Source of the DNA: CAVOGJ01 sp963695405
GTDB lineage: Bacteria; Planctomycetota; Planctomycetia; Pirellulales; Pirellulaceae
Direction: 5' to 3'
Length of the DNA: 64,000 nt
Assembly (NCBI GenBank): GCA_963695405.1
Contig: CAVOGJ010000018.1
Span: forward strand, 62,001 to 126,000
A model generated the notes under the pieces. That model was not told the DNA's origin. It made no database searches and worked only from the letters and a program-made list of their open reading frames with translations. Each line of letters opens with the position of its first letter. Positions within the stretch are counted from its first letter, which is position 1. Below, in pieces: positions 46,430 through 55,881 of the stretch. The translations under genes and the position numbers were made by a program.

Positions 46430-47178
46430 CCGATTGATTTTCCGCATGGCAGTTTACGCCAGGCTGGAAAGTTTGCGGTCGCGATGCTTCTTTGAATCAC
46501 CAGTCGGTAGTATTCCAGCCGCGTGTGCGTGTCGTCGAGCGGGCCCCCGAACGAACGTGTCTCGTCGAGATAGATCAGCGGGACCGGCAATTCAATGATC
46601 CGTAAATCATGTCGCGCTGCCTGGACCCACAATTCGAGCGGCATGGCGTAGCCAACTTCCTCGATCCGCAGGTCCGCCAACGCGGCGACTCGATAGGCTT
46701 TGAAACCACAGAAGGCGTCGGTGAGATCCAATCCCAGACACTCGTTGAGTTCGCCGGTGATTAATTGGTTGACCCATTGCCGAGCCGCGGGCGGTTGTGC
46801 GTCGCCCGGATACTGCTTCAGGTAGCGACTGCCAGATACGATGTCGACATTACGGCACGCGGCTACCAGACGGGGAATCCGCTGCGGCTCGTGCTGCCCA
46901 TCACAGTCAATCGTGACGACGATATCAAAGCCGTGCTGTTGGGCGTAGTCGAATGCGGAGAGAAGAGCCGCACCGTAGCCGCGATTTTCGGCGTGTTCCA
47001 CAATCGCGATATCGGTGCGGCGGCGGAGCAGTTCTCTGGTCCCGTCCGTCGATCCATCGTTGACGACCAGCACATCGCGGCTGTAGCGACACACCTCATC
47101 CAGCACCGCGATGACGGAGGATGCTTCATTAAAGACCGGCAGGGCAGTCAGAAAGCGTGGCGGTTGATCGCGATTGAT
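46426..47178 (-). CDS. DPM1-like glycosyltransferase family 2 (start codon appears as ATC)
   Basis: A GT-A glycosyltransferase of about 250 residues: FLTALPVFNEASSV, VVNDGSTDGTRELL, ENRGYGAALLSAF, VTIDCDGQHEPQRIP with the DxD-type site, and FCGFKAYR. It resembles enzymes that load sugars onto lipid carriers or build surface glycans. The core begins at LPVFNE, upstream of any ATG in frame. Following the frame back gives GAGGAG, seven bases, then ATC AAT CGC at 47178, where an ATG would be expected. A stop lies just before. Either ATC is the initiation codon or one base is wrong. First gene of a three-gene operon. Confidence 0.8.
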   Translation of the reverse strand: MNRDQPPRFLTALPVFNEASSVIAVLDEVCRYSRDVLVVNDGSTDGTRELLRRRTDIAIVEHAENRGYGAALLSAFDYAQQHGFDIVVTIDCDGQHEPQRIPRLVAACRNVDIVSGSRYLKQYPGDAQPPAARQWVNQLITGELNECLGLDLTDAFCGFKAYRVAALADLRIEEVGYAMPLELWVQAARHDLRIIELPVPLIYLDETRSFGGPLDDTHTRLEYYRLVIQRSIATANFPAWRKLPCGKSIG

Positions 47179-47452
47179 GGTGAGCTCTCCTCAGAAATTC
47201 CAAGCGATTCATTCTAGGCTGACCCCGCAGGCCGTCAACGCGCGTGAAAAAGTAGCGTAATCAGCGTGATTTTCCCAGTCGGGACAGACGGCGACCCTGT
47301 CTTCGCGATGCGACAGGAAAGAGATCGGCCTGCTGGCGGGGGACGGCACGGTCCCGGCGATTCGAAGGCGCGAACAGGCGCATCGCGGCGTGGTATATTT
47401 GGAATTCTGCGGGTCCCAGCGGACCCCGATCCTTGACGCAGAACAGGACCTG

Positions 47453-48472
47453 ATGCTCATGCTTCGTTATTTGCTCTTCCTTCCCGAACTGCTGCTCTAT
47501 GGTCCTTCTTACGGACTCCTGCAATATCTCATCCGGTCACCGCGTCCGCTCGACCCCGAGAAAACATGGGACCTTATCACCCGTGAACCGCCGCTGCTGT
47601 TGGACTGGTTCCGCAAATCGTATCCGCCTCCGTTCATGCGGTCGCTGGCGTTGTCGGCAAAGATTCGGCAAGACCACATCGTGGGCATCTCGCAGCATTA
47701 CGACGTCTCGAATGACTTCTACCAGTTATTTCTGGACAAGAAGTACATGTTTTACACTTCGGGTGATTTCGTGAGCGAAACGGAATCGCTCGAGGAGGCA
47801 CAGACGCGGAAAGCCGATCGGATTGTGGAGATGCTGGATCCGCAGCCAGGCGAGAAGATCCTCGATCTTGGTTGCGGATGGGGCGCGATGCTGAAGCGAA
47901 TGTACGAGCAGACGGGGGATCGAGATCATTTGTACGGTTACACGCTGTCACGAGAGCAAGTCGCGTTTAACGACGCACACAATCACTTCCATGTCGAGTT
48001 GCGAAATTTCGTCACGACCGATTATCCGGTCGAATTTTACGATAAACTGTACTCAATCGGCGCCTGGCAGCACGTACGGCCCAAGGAAATCGGGCCGCTC
48101 TTGGAAAAGTTTCAGCGGACTCTGAAACCGGGCGGGCGAATGCTTCATCATTTCTTCTGCCGTCCGACCGACGCCTTCTTTGCCTCGATCGCGTGCAGCC
48201 AGCTATTCTTTCCGGGAGCGCTTGGCTCCTCTTTCCGTTTTCACTCCCGCGCCTTCGAACAGGCTGGCTTCCGCACGACCCTGATTACCGTCAGTGATTA
48301 TCGACCTACGCTCCGAGCCTGGTTTGACAATCTCGTCGCCAACCGTGAACGTGCCATCGAGCTGGTGGGCGTGCAGACCTATAATCGGTACCTCGTTTTC
48401 TTCCCTGCCTCGTGGCGATACTTTCAAGATGCATTTGGTATCGAGTTTCGCTGGGTCTTGGAAAAGATGTAA
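47453..48472 (+). CDS. Cyclopropane-fatty-acyl-phospholipid synthase family methyltransferase
   Basis: S-adenosylmethionine-dependent enzyme of about 339 residues with the family landmarks HIVGISQHYDVSNDFYQLFL, the SAM loop ILDLGCGWGAML, and YDKLYSIGAWQHV. Classical members add a methylene across double bonds of membrane phospholipid acyl chains. This one is shorter than the 380-residue norm at its N-terminus and lacks the full N-terminal domain, as many CFA-like proteins do. The lipid substrate and product are therefore not certain. The start is set at ATG 47453 (MLMLRYLLFLPEL), while GTG 47390 is upstream in frame. Confidence 0.85.
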   Translation: MLMLRYLLFLPELLLYGPSYGLLQYLIRSPRPLDPEKTWDLITREPPLLLDWFRKSYPPPFMRSLALSAKIRQDHIVGISQHYDVSNDFYQLFLDKKYMFYTSGDFVSETESLEEAQTRKADRIVEMLDPQPGEKILDLGCGWGAMLKRMYEQTGDRDHLYGYTLSREQVAFNDAHNHFHVELRNFVTTDYPVEFYDKLYSIGAWQHVRPKEIGPLLEKFQRTLKPGGRMLHHFFCRPTDAFFASIACSQLFFPGALGSSFRFHSRAFEQAGFRTTLITVSDYRPTLRAWFDNLVANRERAIELVGVQTYNRYLVFFPASWRYFQDAFGIEFRWVLEKM

Positions 48473-48502
48473 GCAGGAAATGGGTCTAGCCGAGGCTCAG
48501 GG

Positions 48503-49318
48503 TCAACCGCCAGGCACTACTGCTGACACGTATTGGATCGGATCCACTTCCCGCGTCGAGGCCCAAATTTCGGACGTCGGAAACTCCGAGGCGAGCAGTC
48601 GGGCCAGTTCGACGCAGGCGAAACGCTCGCTGGCAAAATGACCCAGCAGGATCAAGCCGATGCCGAGGGCCTGGGCTTCGAGGCACGTGTGGAACGTGGT
48701 TTCCCCGGTGACAAACAAATCGCAGCCTTCACGATGGGCCGCGGCCAGGAAACTCCCTCCGCTTCCACAGGCGATGCCGACGGTTTGCACCATTCGTTCC
48801 GCTTCTCCCACAAACCGCGTCGTGTCTGCCTCGAGTTCCTTTTTTAGCCGTTCGGCAACGCTCCGCAACGGAACGCTCGGCAGCAACGTGCCGATGCGAC
48901 CAGACCCGAGTCCGGGCGTATCGATCGTCTCGTGCGGAATCAGTGGTGTCGCATTTTGCAGACGCATCCGATCAGCGAGTCGCTGATTGATGCCGGATAA
49001 AGCCGAGTCGAATGCGGTGTGCGGGCTGTAAACCGCAATTGAGTTCTGAATGAGTCGCAACAACATGCGGCCGATCGTGGTCTCGGTCGTGATTTTCTGC
49101 AGCGGTCGAAAGGGAAGCGGATGATGTGTCACAATCAACTGGACCTGCCGTTCCACGGCCTCGGCCACCGACTCGGGAGTGATCGTGAGGCAAGTCATTA
49201 GCCGCTCGACGGGCACGTCCCGATCTCCCACGAGGAGCCCTACATTGTCCCAGTCCTCCGCGAGCTGCAGAGGAGCGAACGACTCGAGGAAAGTAGTGAA
49301 GTCGCGAACCGTTACCAT
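48503..49318 (-). CDS. Nif3-like dinuclear metal centre protein
   Basis: The 271-residue product is a compact Nif3/YbgI/YqfO-type protein. DWDNVGLLVGD is near the N-terminus. Metal ligands are visible in VTHHPL (two His), in SPHTAFDSA (Asp) and in the C-terminal GHFASERF (His and Glu). GCDLFVTGETTFH follows the usual GEM/GEIPWH-like position, with Thr in place of the more common Met or Ile. Often annotated as GTP cyclohydrolase I type 2 homologue, but the cellular role of the family is not settled. It starts at ATG 49318 and diverges from the methyltransferase gene. Confidence 0.9.
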   Translation of the reverse strand: MVTVRDFTTFLESFAPLQLAEDWDNVGLLVGDRDVPVERLMTCLTITPESVAEAVERQVQLIVTHHPLPFRPLQKITTETTIGRMLLRLIQNSIAVYSPHTAFDSALSGINQRLADRMRLQNATPLIPHETIDTPGLGSGRIGTLLPSVPLRSVAERLKKELEADTTRFVGEAERMVQTVGIACGSGGSFLAAAHREGCDLFVTGETTFHTCLEAQALGIGLILLGHFASERFACVELARLLASEFPTSEIWASTREVDPIQYVSAVVPGG

Positions 49319-49447
49319 ATGACGTGCTCCTCTCTATGAATAATGCGTGCCGCTGTTGTCGGGAGGAAAGAATCGTCGACAGCTGCCACTTGGAACCTCG
49401 CTCGAAAAAGACCATGATGAGTCGGATTATAACGCAACCCAAAAATC

Positions 49448-50437
49448 ATGAACGACCTTTCCCACGGACGCTCCGCCGAACAGCAAGCCACGGACTTCGC
49501 AAACCGGTTAAGGAAATTGGCTCGACACCTCCGTCGCTGGCCGACGCGCGGTATTACCTGCTTCCGCTTGTACGAACGCGACATTCCTGAAATTCCGCTG
49601 GTCGTGGATCGATACGAGGACCGGCTGCATATCGCCGAGTTTGTCCGCCCCCACAATCGCCAACCGGAGGAGCATGCAGAGTGGTTACACCGGATGACCG
49701 AAACAGCCGCTCAGACGCTTGGGATACCGCTGCCGCATGTCTACCTTAAGTCGCGTGACCGCCAGCGAGGAACAGCGCAATACGAGCGAAACAGCACGGT
49801 AAGCGAAACGCTGGTCGTCCAGGAGGGAGGTCTGAAATTCCGCGTGAATCTGACCGATTACGTGGATACGGGACTGTTCCTCGATCATCGTCTCACCCGC
49901 GGCATGGTGCGCGATGCGGCCGATGGCAAACGCGTGCTAAATGTGTTTGGCTACACCGGTAGCTTTACTGTCTACGCCGCCGCCGGAGGGGCCTCCGCCA
50001 CCAAGACCATTGATTTGTCACGTACTTATCTGGACTGGGCTGGCGAGAATCTAAGACTGAATGGACTGCTCGATGCAAGGCATGCCTTTGTCCAGGCGGA
50101 TGCGCTGAGTTGCATTCGCGAGATGCCTCCGGACGAACAATATGACCTCGCGATCGTGGATCCCCCGACCTTCTCGAACAGCAAACGCACGACGGGCAAC
50201 TGGGAGACACAACGAGACTACCGCGACTTGCTCCGCGCCCTCTGGCCCCACCTGCAACCGGGAGGAGTCGTCTTTTTCTCGACCAACTTTCGTCGCTTCC
50301 GGTGGGATGATGACGGCTTGACCGATTTTGACGTGCGGGAAATCAGCCACCAGACCGTCCCTCCCGACTTTCGCAATCGACGGATTCATCGTTGTTGGCG
50401 CCTGACGCGTCCTTTGGAATCCAGGGAAGTAAGGTAG
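49448..50437 (+). CDS. RlmK/RlmI-like class I SAM-dependent 23S rRNA methyltransferase
   Basis: A 329-residue protein like the C-terminal half of E. coli RlmKL. Landmarks are VQEGGLKFRVNLTDYVDTGL, FLDHRLTRGMV, the SAM site VLNVFGYTGSFTVYAAAGGA, the acidic VDLS-type TKTIDLSRTYL, and the catalytic DLAIVDPPTFSNS. The last block is the NPPY-like target-binding motif. It should methylate a guanine or cytosine in large-subunit rRNA in the cytoplasm. It is free-standing, without the RlmL half and without an N-terminal PUA domain. The start is ATG 49448. Confidence 0.9.
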   Translation: MNDLSHGRSAEQQATDFANRLRKLARHLRRWPTRGITCFRLYERDIPEIPLVVDRYEDRLHIAEFVRPHNRQPEEHAEWLHRMTETAAQTLGIPLPHVYLKSRDRQRGTAQYERNSTVSETLVVQEGGLKFRVNLTDYVDTGLFLDHRLTRGMVRDAADGKRVLNVFGYTGSFTVYAAAGGASATKTIDLSRTYLDWAGENLRLNGLLDARHAFVQADALSCIREMPPDEQYDLAIVDPPTFSNSKRTTGNWETQRDYRDLLRALWPHLQPGGVVFFSTNFRRFRWDDDGLTDFDVREISHQTVPPDFRNRRIHRCWRLTRPLESREVR

Positions 50438-50492
50438 AATGGGTTGTTCAGGGCGTTGCGAAGGCGTGCGGAGGGAACTAGCATGGAAAGGC

Positions 50493-50506
50493 CGTGCGGC
50501 CGCACG
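50493..50506. promoter_or_regulatory. Perfect 14-base palindrome upstream of the Cys-rich gene
   Basis: CGTGCGGCCGCACG is a perfect inverted repeat 87 bases before the start of the Cys-rich SHD1 protein gene. It could be an operator or a short hairpin. There is no T-run, so it is not a typical terminator. A similar GCGGCCGCACGGCCGCGG stretch follows cysNC near 7390, so it may just reflect GC-rich composition. Confidence 0.3.
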
Positions 50507-50592
50507 CATGCGAACCTTGGTTTCGCCTGGACTTCCGCAGCAGCAACTCAGCGATGCCGCCGTTCCGAGAAGAATCACAAGAGGAATCGTTC

Positions 50593-52083
50593 ATGTACCG
50601 TCGACCACCAAGAATCGGCCGAGTTCTCCTAACTTGGTTTGCCATCCTGTCTCTTTTCGTAGACACCGCGACCGCACAAATGGCGTACTACGGCCCCTCG
50701 CGCGGCGGCAGCGGAGTCATGATGACGATGTCGTATGGCGGCGATTATTACGGAGGTTGGGGGCGGACAGGCAGCGGTTGCTTCCGTGCCCAGTCCTCCT
50801 GCGGCATGCTGTGGGATGGTGGCTGTGGCGGTTCCGTTGTTTGGGACAGCGGCTGTGCCATTGCCTGCGATAACGGCTGGGCCAGCTGTGCAGCGGATGA
50901 CTGTGGGAGCGTCGTGATCAGCCACGAGGTGGTTAGTTGCGGGAGCGTCATTTCGGATTGCGGTTCGTGCGATGGTGGTGTGAGCTGTGGCGATACCACC
51001 CCGGGGGTCGACTGCGGCGGCGTCACCAGCGACGGGGGTTACGCTACCGGTGAATGTGGCTGTCCGACGGACGACTGTGGTGGCATCAGCAGCGATGGCG
51101 GCTGTGCAGGGTGCGATACCTGTTTCAGTGGCTGCATGTCGGCAGAAGGGACTTGCTGTTCGACCATGGTCGAGGGGGGCATGATTCTGAATGAGGGCAC
51201 CATCGTCGGTGCCGACTGCCCGACTTGCCAGAGCGGAGTTGTGTCGCAGGGCGTGGTGACGGAGGAGGGCGCGGTCGTACCCAACGCGCCCGCGATCATC
51301 TATGACGGTCAGACGCTTACCGACACGGCGCGACCCGACACGGCGCGACCCGACAACGTGCCGGCCGACCTGGTTCCGGCTCCCACGGAATCGACCCCGG
51401 CCGAGGCACCCGCTGCGGACTCGATGTCACCCGAGGATTCGGCTCCGCTTCCATCCGGTACGGAGGCTGCAGAAGGGAGCGATGAGCTGGATGACATGTT
51501 TGGACTCGAAGAAGAAGCACCGGTCGAGTCGGGTGAGCTGGCACCGGCGGAGGAAGCAATGCCCGCTGACGATTCGGCACCTGCGGGTGATCTGTTTCCC
51601 GCGGACGAAGCGATGCCGGCCGAGAATGCCCTCCCCGCGGATGACGCTTTCCCGACAGATGACGCTTTCCCTGCGGATGACGCTTTCCCCGCAGACGACG
51701 CCTTTCCTGCCGATGACACGATGCCCGCGGATGATGCCTTTCCCGCGGACGATGTCGTTCCGACCGATAACGGGCTGCCGGTTGACGAAATGCCCAATGA
51801 ACTTCCCGACGAGACCCCGGCGGACGACGAGGGAGGGGACTTGGGTGATATTTTTGGAGCCGTCAATCCACCGCAGATGCGAACTTGGGTCGATAACACC
51901 GGCAATTTTTCGACCGACGCACAACTGGTCGAGCTACAGAAATCGCATGTCCGCTTGTTGAAATCGAATGGTCGCTTATCGACCGTTCCGTTGCGGCGCC
52001 TAAGCCAGGCCGATTTTGCCTATGTCCAGGCGGTGGCTGAGGCTCAAGGTCGTGCGCGCCTGATTCGCATCGCCAGCAACTAA
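50593..52083 (+). CDS. Secreted Cys-rich protein with acidic repeats and C-terminal SHD1 domain
   Basis: About 496 residues from ATG 50593, which has AGAGGAA upstream and a signal peptide (VLLTWFAILSLFVDTATAQ). Residues about 55-235 are Gly- and Cys-rich, with roughly 30 Cys in CG, DCG and CGG contexts. Residues about 270-430 are acidic and low-complexity, with the repeat DAFPAD. The last 70 residues (MRTWVDNTGNFSTDAQLVEL, LLKSNGRLSTVPLRRLSQAD) match the SHD1 domain seen at the C-termini of many planctomycete secreted proteins. Function unknown. The Cys-rich part could form many disulfides or bind metal. Confidence 0.82.
   Translation: MYRRPPRIGRVLLTWFAILSLFVDTATAQMAYYGPSRGGSGVMMTMSYGGDYYGGWGRTGSGCFRAQSSCGMLWDGGCGGSVVWDSGCAIACDNGWASCAADDCGSVVISHEVVSCGSVISDCGSCDGGVSCGDTTPGVDCGGVTSDGGYATGECGCPTDDCGGISSDGGCAGCDTCFSGCMSAEGTCCSTMVEGGMILNEGTIVGADCPTCQSGVVSQGVVTEEGAVVPNAPAIIYDGQTLTDTARPDTARPDNVPADLVPAPTESTPAEAPAADSMSPEDSAPLPSGTEAAEGSDELDDMFGLEEEAPVESGELAPAEEAMPADDSAPAGDLFPADEAMPAENALPADDAFPTDDAFPADDAFPADDAFPADDTMPADDAFPADDVVPTDNGLPVDEMPNELPDETPADDEGGDLGDIFGAVNPPQMRTWVDNTGNFSTDAQLVELQKSHVRLLKSNGRLSTVPLRRLSQADFAYVQAVAEAQGRARLIRIASN
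51630..51770 (+). repeat. In-frame 18-base repeats encoding DAFPAD
   Basis: Six or seven near-identical 18-base units (GATGACGCTTTCCCCGCG-like) in the acidic linker of the Cys-rich protein. The length is in frame and prone to slippage, so the number of units could vary between strains. Confidence 0.8.
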
Positions 52084-52321
52084 CGGTTGGCCGCCGCGTC
52101 CATTTTCCAGATCACAAGGTCCTGCCACGGTAGGCCCTTCCGGTTCCAGCCGACGCGAAGAGGTGTGCGAGCATCAGATGGTAGTTTGCAGCCACGTCGT
52201 CGGGGTGGAGGAGGTTGCCGCCGTGGTTCCGAAGCTGGTGCGACAATCCACAAGTCACGGGGCAAGTGCACATCCGCGTCCGAAGTCTCTACAATGCGTC
52301 CAGTCTTGGTGATACGAGGGG

Positions 52322-53290
52322 ATGCATTGCTCTGCGGAGGGCCCAGGTTCGATGGCTCGTGAATCGTTGCCCGTAACCCCTGCGATGGTGCGTAAAGGAT
52401 TTGTTTCTCCCGCAGTTCAGTGGACGCTCACATCGTTGGGCGCGTTGATCGCCTTATCTTATTTGGCCATCGCTTTGCCACCGGACGCCCGTCGCGTCGC
52501 CCATGTGGCGACGGAGGTACGCGTGTATTGCGCCTCGGGAGTCGCTGGTCCGGTCGAGCAGGCACTCGAGCGCTTGCGAGACGAGCGGGACATTCAGGCC
52601 CGGGTCGAGCGAACCGGTGGGTCCGGCGATTTGTTTGGTCAGGTCACGATGGAGGTGGTCACGGGGAATCAGCGCGGTGCGGATCTCTTGATTTCGGCTG
52701 ACGCGAGTTTGTTGGAACGCGGTCGGGTGGAGGGCGTGATTGTCGAGATTTTCCCCTTGGCGAGGCAGCATCCGGTCATTGCAACGTACGTGGATTCTGG
52801 CTACCACGTGGACAACCTGCAGCAGATGGTGGCCGCCGGAAATGAACACCCGTTTGGCATTGCAGGCGAACAGGCCGCGATAGGACGAGTCGTGCGTGAG
52901 CTGGCATCGCGGCATGAGATCATCGAGGCTCTCCTGACTGGCCGCAAATTGGAGACGGAGAATGTAATGCAGTTGGCACAGGCAATCGTCAGCCATTCCC
53001 TGCATGCCGCGGTGGTCTGGGATACAACGGTCATCCAGGTCAATCGACAGAATCGCCATGAAGTGTTGCGGGTGGTTGCGCGTCTGGACGATGGGATCAA
53101 CCCCGCGGGAGGAATGGTCGCCATGGGGATCGTGCAAAGTACTCGGAATCGGCAACAAGCTGAGGTGGTGGCGCGATTCCTCGCCGCTCCCTCTGGCGGG
53201 CGCTCGTTGTTGCGCGCGGCTGGCTTCGATGGGATCATGGCTCTCACCGAGACATCGCCGCTGCCTTCCGCGGTGGACCTGCCGCGATGA
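52322..53290 (+). CDS. ModA-like ABC transporter substrate-binding protein, membrane-anchored
   Basis: The 322-residue product has one N-terminal membrane segment (LTSLGALIALSYLAIALPP) and then a type II periplasmic binding fold: VRVYCASGVAGPVEQALERL, GSGDLFGQV, GADLLISADASLLERGRVEG and an FGIAGEQAAIGR segment. This resembles molybdate- or tungstate-binding proteins. Ligand residues are not certain, so another oxyanion is possible. There is no lipobox. The start is uncertain: ATG 52322 or ATG 52352. The stop overlaps the permease start by four bases (ATGA), so translation is coupled. Confidence 0.78.
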   Translation: MHCSAEGPGSMARESLPVTPAMVRKGFVSPAVQWTLTSLGALIALSYLAIALPPDARRVAHVATEVRVYCASGVAGPVEQALERLRDERDIQARVERTGGSGDLFGQVTMEVVTGNQRGADLLISADASLLERGRVEGVIVEIFPLARQHPVIATYVDSGYHVDNLQQMVAAGNEHPFGIAGEQAAIGRVVRELASRHEIIEALLTGRKLETENVMQLAQAIVSHSLHAAVVWDTTVIQVNRQNRHEVLRVVARLDDGINPAGGMVAMGIVQSTRNRQQAEVVARFLAAPSGGRSLLRAAGFDGIMALTETSPLPSAVDLPR

Positions 53291-54246
53291 GCAGGCGGGC
53301 ACATGCCACCGCCGAGTCATCTGTAGCAGGCGACTCGCGGCGATCGCCGGCACGCGGTCCTTGGCGTCGCGATCCCCTGTTTCGGGCAACGATGGCCTCA
53401 TTCGGTTGCCTCTATCTGTTGCTGATCATTTCGCTCTTGGCGGCCGACTTACGATTCGTCGGGGGCGACGATTTCCGCAGCTTGTGGAGGGATGAGCGAG
53501 TCCGCTACTCGCTGCAACTGAGTTTGATCAGTAGTACGATTTCGGCCCTTCTGTCGACTTGGATCGCCGTGCCCACCGGCTACCTGCTGGCCCGCACTGG
53601 GAGCCGTGCGCTCCGATGTCGCTCCGGCCGGCGGGCGTTTTGGCAGCCGTTCCACCGCTTTGTTCGACATGGCATCGAGACACTGTTCGACATTCCGCTA
53701 GTACTCCCACCACTGGCGATGGGCATTAGCCTGCTCGTATTGTTTCAGACACCGGCTGGACGCTGGGTCGATGCGCGTGCGGCGGAGTGGGTGGCGTGGC
53801 TTGGGTTTCCCGGTGTGCGCGGCATCTCCTATGAACTACCGGCCGTTATCCTCGCGCAATTTACGGTGGCGGCTGCCTACGCGATCCGAATCCTGCGGGC
53901 CACGTTCGAGCAGATCGATCCGGAACCTGAGCGCATGGCGCTCGTGCTGGGGGCGAGCGAATGGCAGGCGTTCTCCTGGGTGGCGTTCCCCCAAGCTCGG
54001 CAGGGCATTGTGAACGGCTTCACCATGGCCTGGGCTCGATCGCTCGGGGAATTTGGACCGATCCTCGTGTTCGCCGGCATGACACGAATGAAGACCGAGG
54101 TCTTGTCGACGACCGTTTACCTGAATTTTGCGATCGGAAATCTGCGAGGCGCCGTGACGGCAGCCCTCCTCATGCTCATCGTGGCAACGCTGATGTTGAT
54201 TTCCGTACGGCTCGGTACGGGCGGCAACGACGAACGGTTCGGCTAG
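53287..54246 (+). CDS. ModB-like ABC transporter permease
   Basis: Inner-membrane permease of 319 residues with about six hydrophobic segments. The EAA loop that contacts the ATPase reads ERMALVLGASEWQAFSWVAF. ARSLGEFGPILVFAGM matches molybdate and sulfate permeases well. It overlaps the binding-protein gene by four bases. No ATPase gene follows: the next gene, hemG, is on the other strand and overlaps this stop by four bases. The ATPase must be elsewhere, unless the system borrows one. Confidence 0.85.
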   Translation: MSRRAHATAESSVAGDSRRSPARGPWRRDPLFRATMASFGCLYLLLIISLLAADLRFVGGDDFRSLWRDERVRYSLQLSLISSTISALLSTWIAVPTGYLLARTGSRALRCRSGRRAFWQPFHRFVRHGIETLFDIPLVLPPLAMGISLLVLFQTPAGRWVDARAAEWVAWLGFPGVRGISYELPAVILAQFTVAAAYAIRILRATFEQIDPEPERMALVLGASEWQAFSWVAFPQARQGIVNGFTMAWARSLGEFGPILVFAGMTRMKTEVLSTTVYLNFAIGNLRGAVTAALLMLIVATLMLISVRLGTGGNDERFG

Positions 54247-55678
54247 TTGGCGGCTGGCCCGTCTCCCGGCTGCGTTGCAAGGCGGTTGAGGACGCGTTCC
54301 GCGGCTTGATATCCGCTGCGAATACACTGTGGGACACCGATGCCTTGATAGCCGCTACCCGCCAGGGCCAGCGTAGGGAGGAGAGCCAGTTCCTGCTCGA
54401 TCGCCGCGAGCTTTTCGAGGTGCCCCACGTGGTATTGCGGCGTCGCCCGCGTCCAACGCGTGGTGAGGGTCATGTGCGGCTCGCCGGTGATACTCAGCAG
54501 CTCCTGCACATTCTTCACGGCGATCGACGCCAGCTCTTCATCTCCGCGTTCCATGAGATCGGCGCGAGCGCGCCCCCCAGGAACACCCTCAGTAACACGT
54601 GGCCTTCCGGTGCCCGACCCATGAATTTATTACTGGCGAAACTGATCGCCACGATATCCCGATGTTCCACGTACGGTACGACCAATCCAAACGCATCGAG
54701 CGGATGCGCCACCTGGTCTCGCCGGTAGCCGAGGCAGACAATGGCGACGGAGGCGGAGGGGATGCCACGCAACGCCTCGGCCAGCCGCGATGCGGTCGAG
54801 GCGACCAGTCTTCCGGTGACGGCCGTGGGTGTCGTCAGGATCAGCCCGTCGAATGTCTCGGACCCGCCATCGATGTCGATTTGCCAACGGTGGCCGGGCA
54901 ATCGCGAGATGCGCGACACCGAGGTACCGGTCCTGAGCGAACCTCCCGGAAGTCGCGCGGCAACGTGGGCGACGAAGTGACCGATACCCTCACGCGGCGC
55001 GCGGAACATGGCGTAGCGGGCGCCGGCCGAGCGACCCATTTCGACTCGCCGCTGCCGCAGACCAGCCGTCAGGCTGCCGTGGTGTCGTTCCATTTCGACG
55101 AGCTGGGGCAGCGCCGCGGCCATGCTCAGTTGTTCGGGGTCGGCGGAGTAGATGCCGCTGACAAGCGGCTGGACGAGCCGCTGAAAAACTTCTTCACCGA
55201 CACGTCGCCGCGCAAAATCGGCTAGTGACTCGTCCTGATCGTCGATCCGCCTGGGAACGAATCGTTCGAACGCGAGCGCCAGTTTGCCGCGCCAGGAAAG
55301 CAGTGGCGAACGAAGAACGTTGCCGAGGTCGACGGCTGCCGCGAGATAGAAGCCCTCCGGAACGGGAGACAGTCGTCCTTGCGAAAGCAGCAGCGCGCGT
55401 TGGTACGTTGGCCGCGGTTTCAAAAACGCTTCGTACCCGGTGGCCGCGGCCAAGCGTTCCGCCCACGGCAATTGGGAATTTACGAGAAAGCTATCGGCGC
55501 TGCGTTCCACCAGATAGCCATCCACCCGCTCCGTGGCCAGGACACCTCCGGGACGATTTGCCGCCTCAAAAACCTTAATCCGGGGGGGCAAGGGGGCTTG
55601 AGCCAATCGCACTGCGGCCGACAGGCCGGTGATGCCGGCTCCGACGATCGCGATGCGAGGTGGTACGAGTGGCGTCAT
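54243..55678 (-). CDS. hemG: Protoporphyrinogen oxidase (HemG/HemY type), frameshifted near 54560
   Basis: FAD-dependent oxidation of protoporphyrinogen IX (or coproporphyrinogen III in the coproporphyrin route) in heme synthesis. The FAD motif IAIVGAGITGLSAAVRLAQ is at the N-terminus, followed by FEAANRPGGVLAT. PLVSGIYSADPEQLSM and the C-terminal GYQGIGVPQCIRSG, with an AERVL helix, fit the family. The frame breaks at about 54560. Up to there the product ends in VFLGGALAPI; adding one base restores DLMERGDEELASIAVKNV in the other frame, which reaches the stop at 54243. Repaired length is about 478 residues, normal for the family. The start is taken as ATG 55678, with ATG 55702 as an alternative. 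Confidence 0.85.
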
Positions 55679-55881
55679 CGTGGACCGGTTGGTGATCGAC
55701 ATTGCCGAGGTAGATTCCGGCAGGCAGCATTCCTGCGTTGGACCCACGGTCGGGTGACCGCCACGGCAAACACGGATCGGCCGGCTGCCGGCCGGCTTGG
55801 GTTTACGGCCACCGCGTTGTCGATCATGATCTACGGCCGGTCGCGCCGCAACCGATCCCCTGCTACCGAAAGTTCTTTCCG

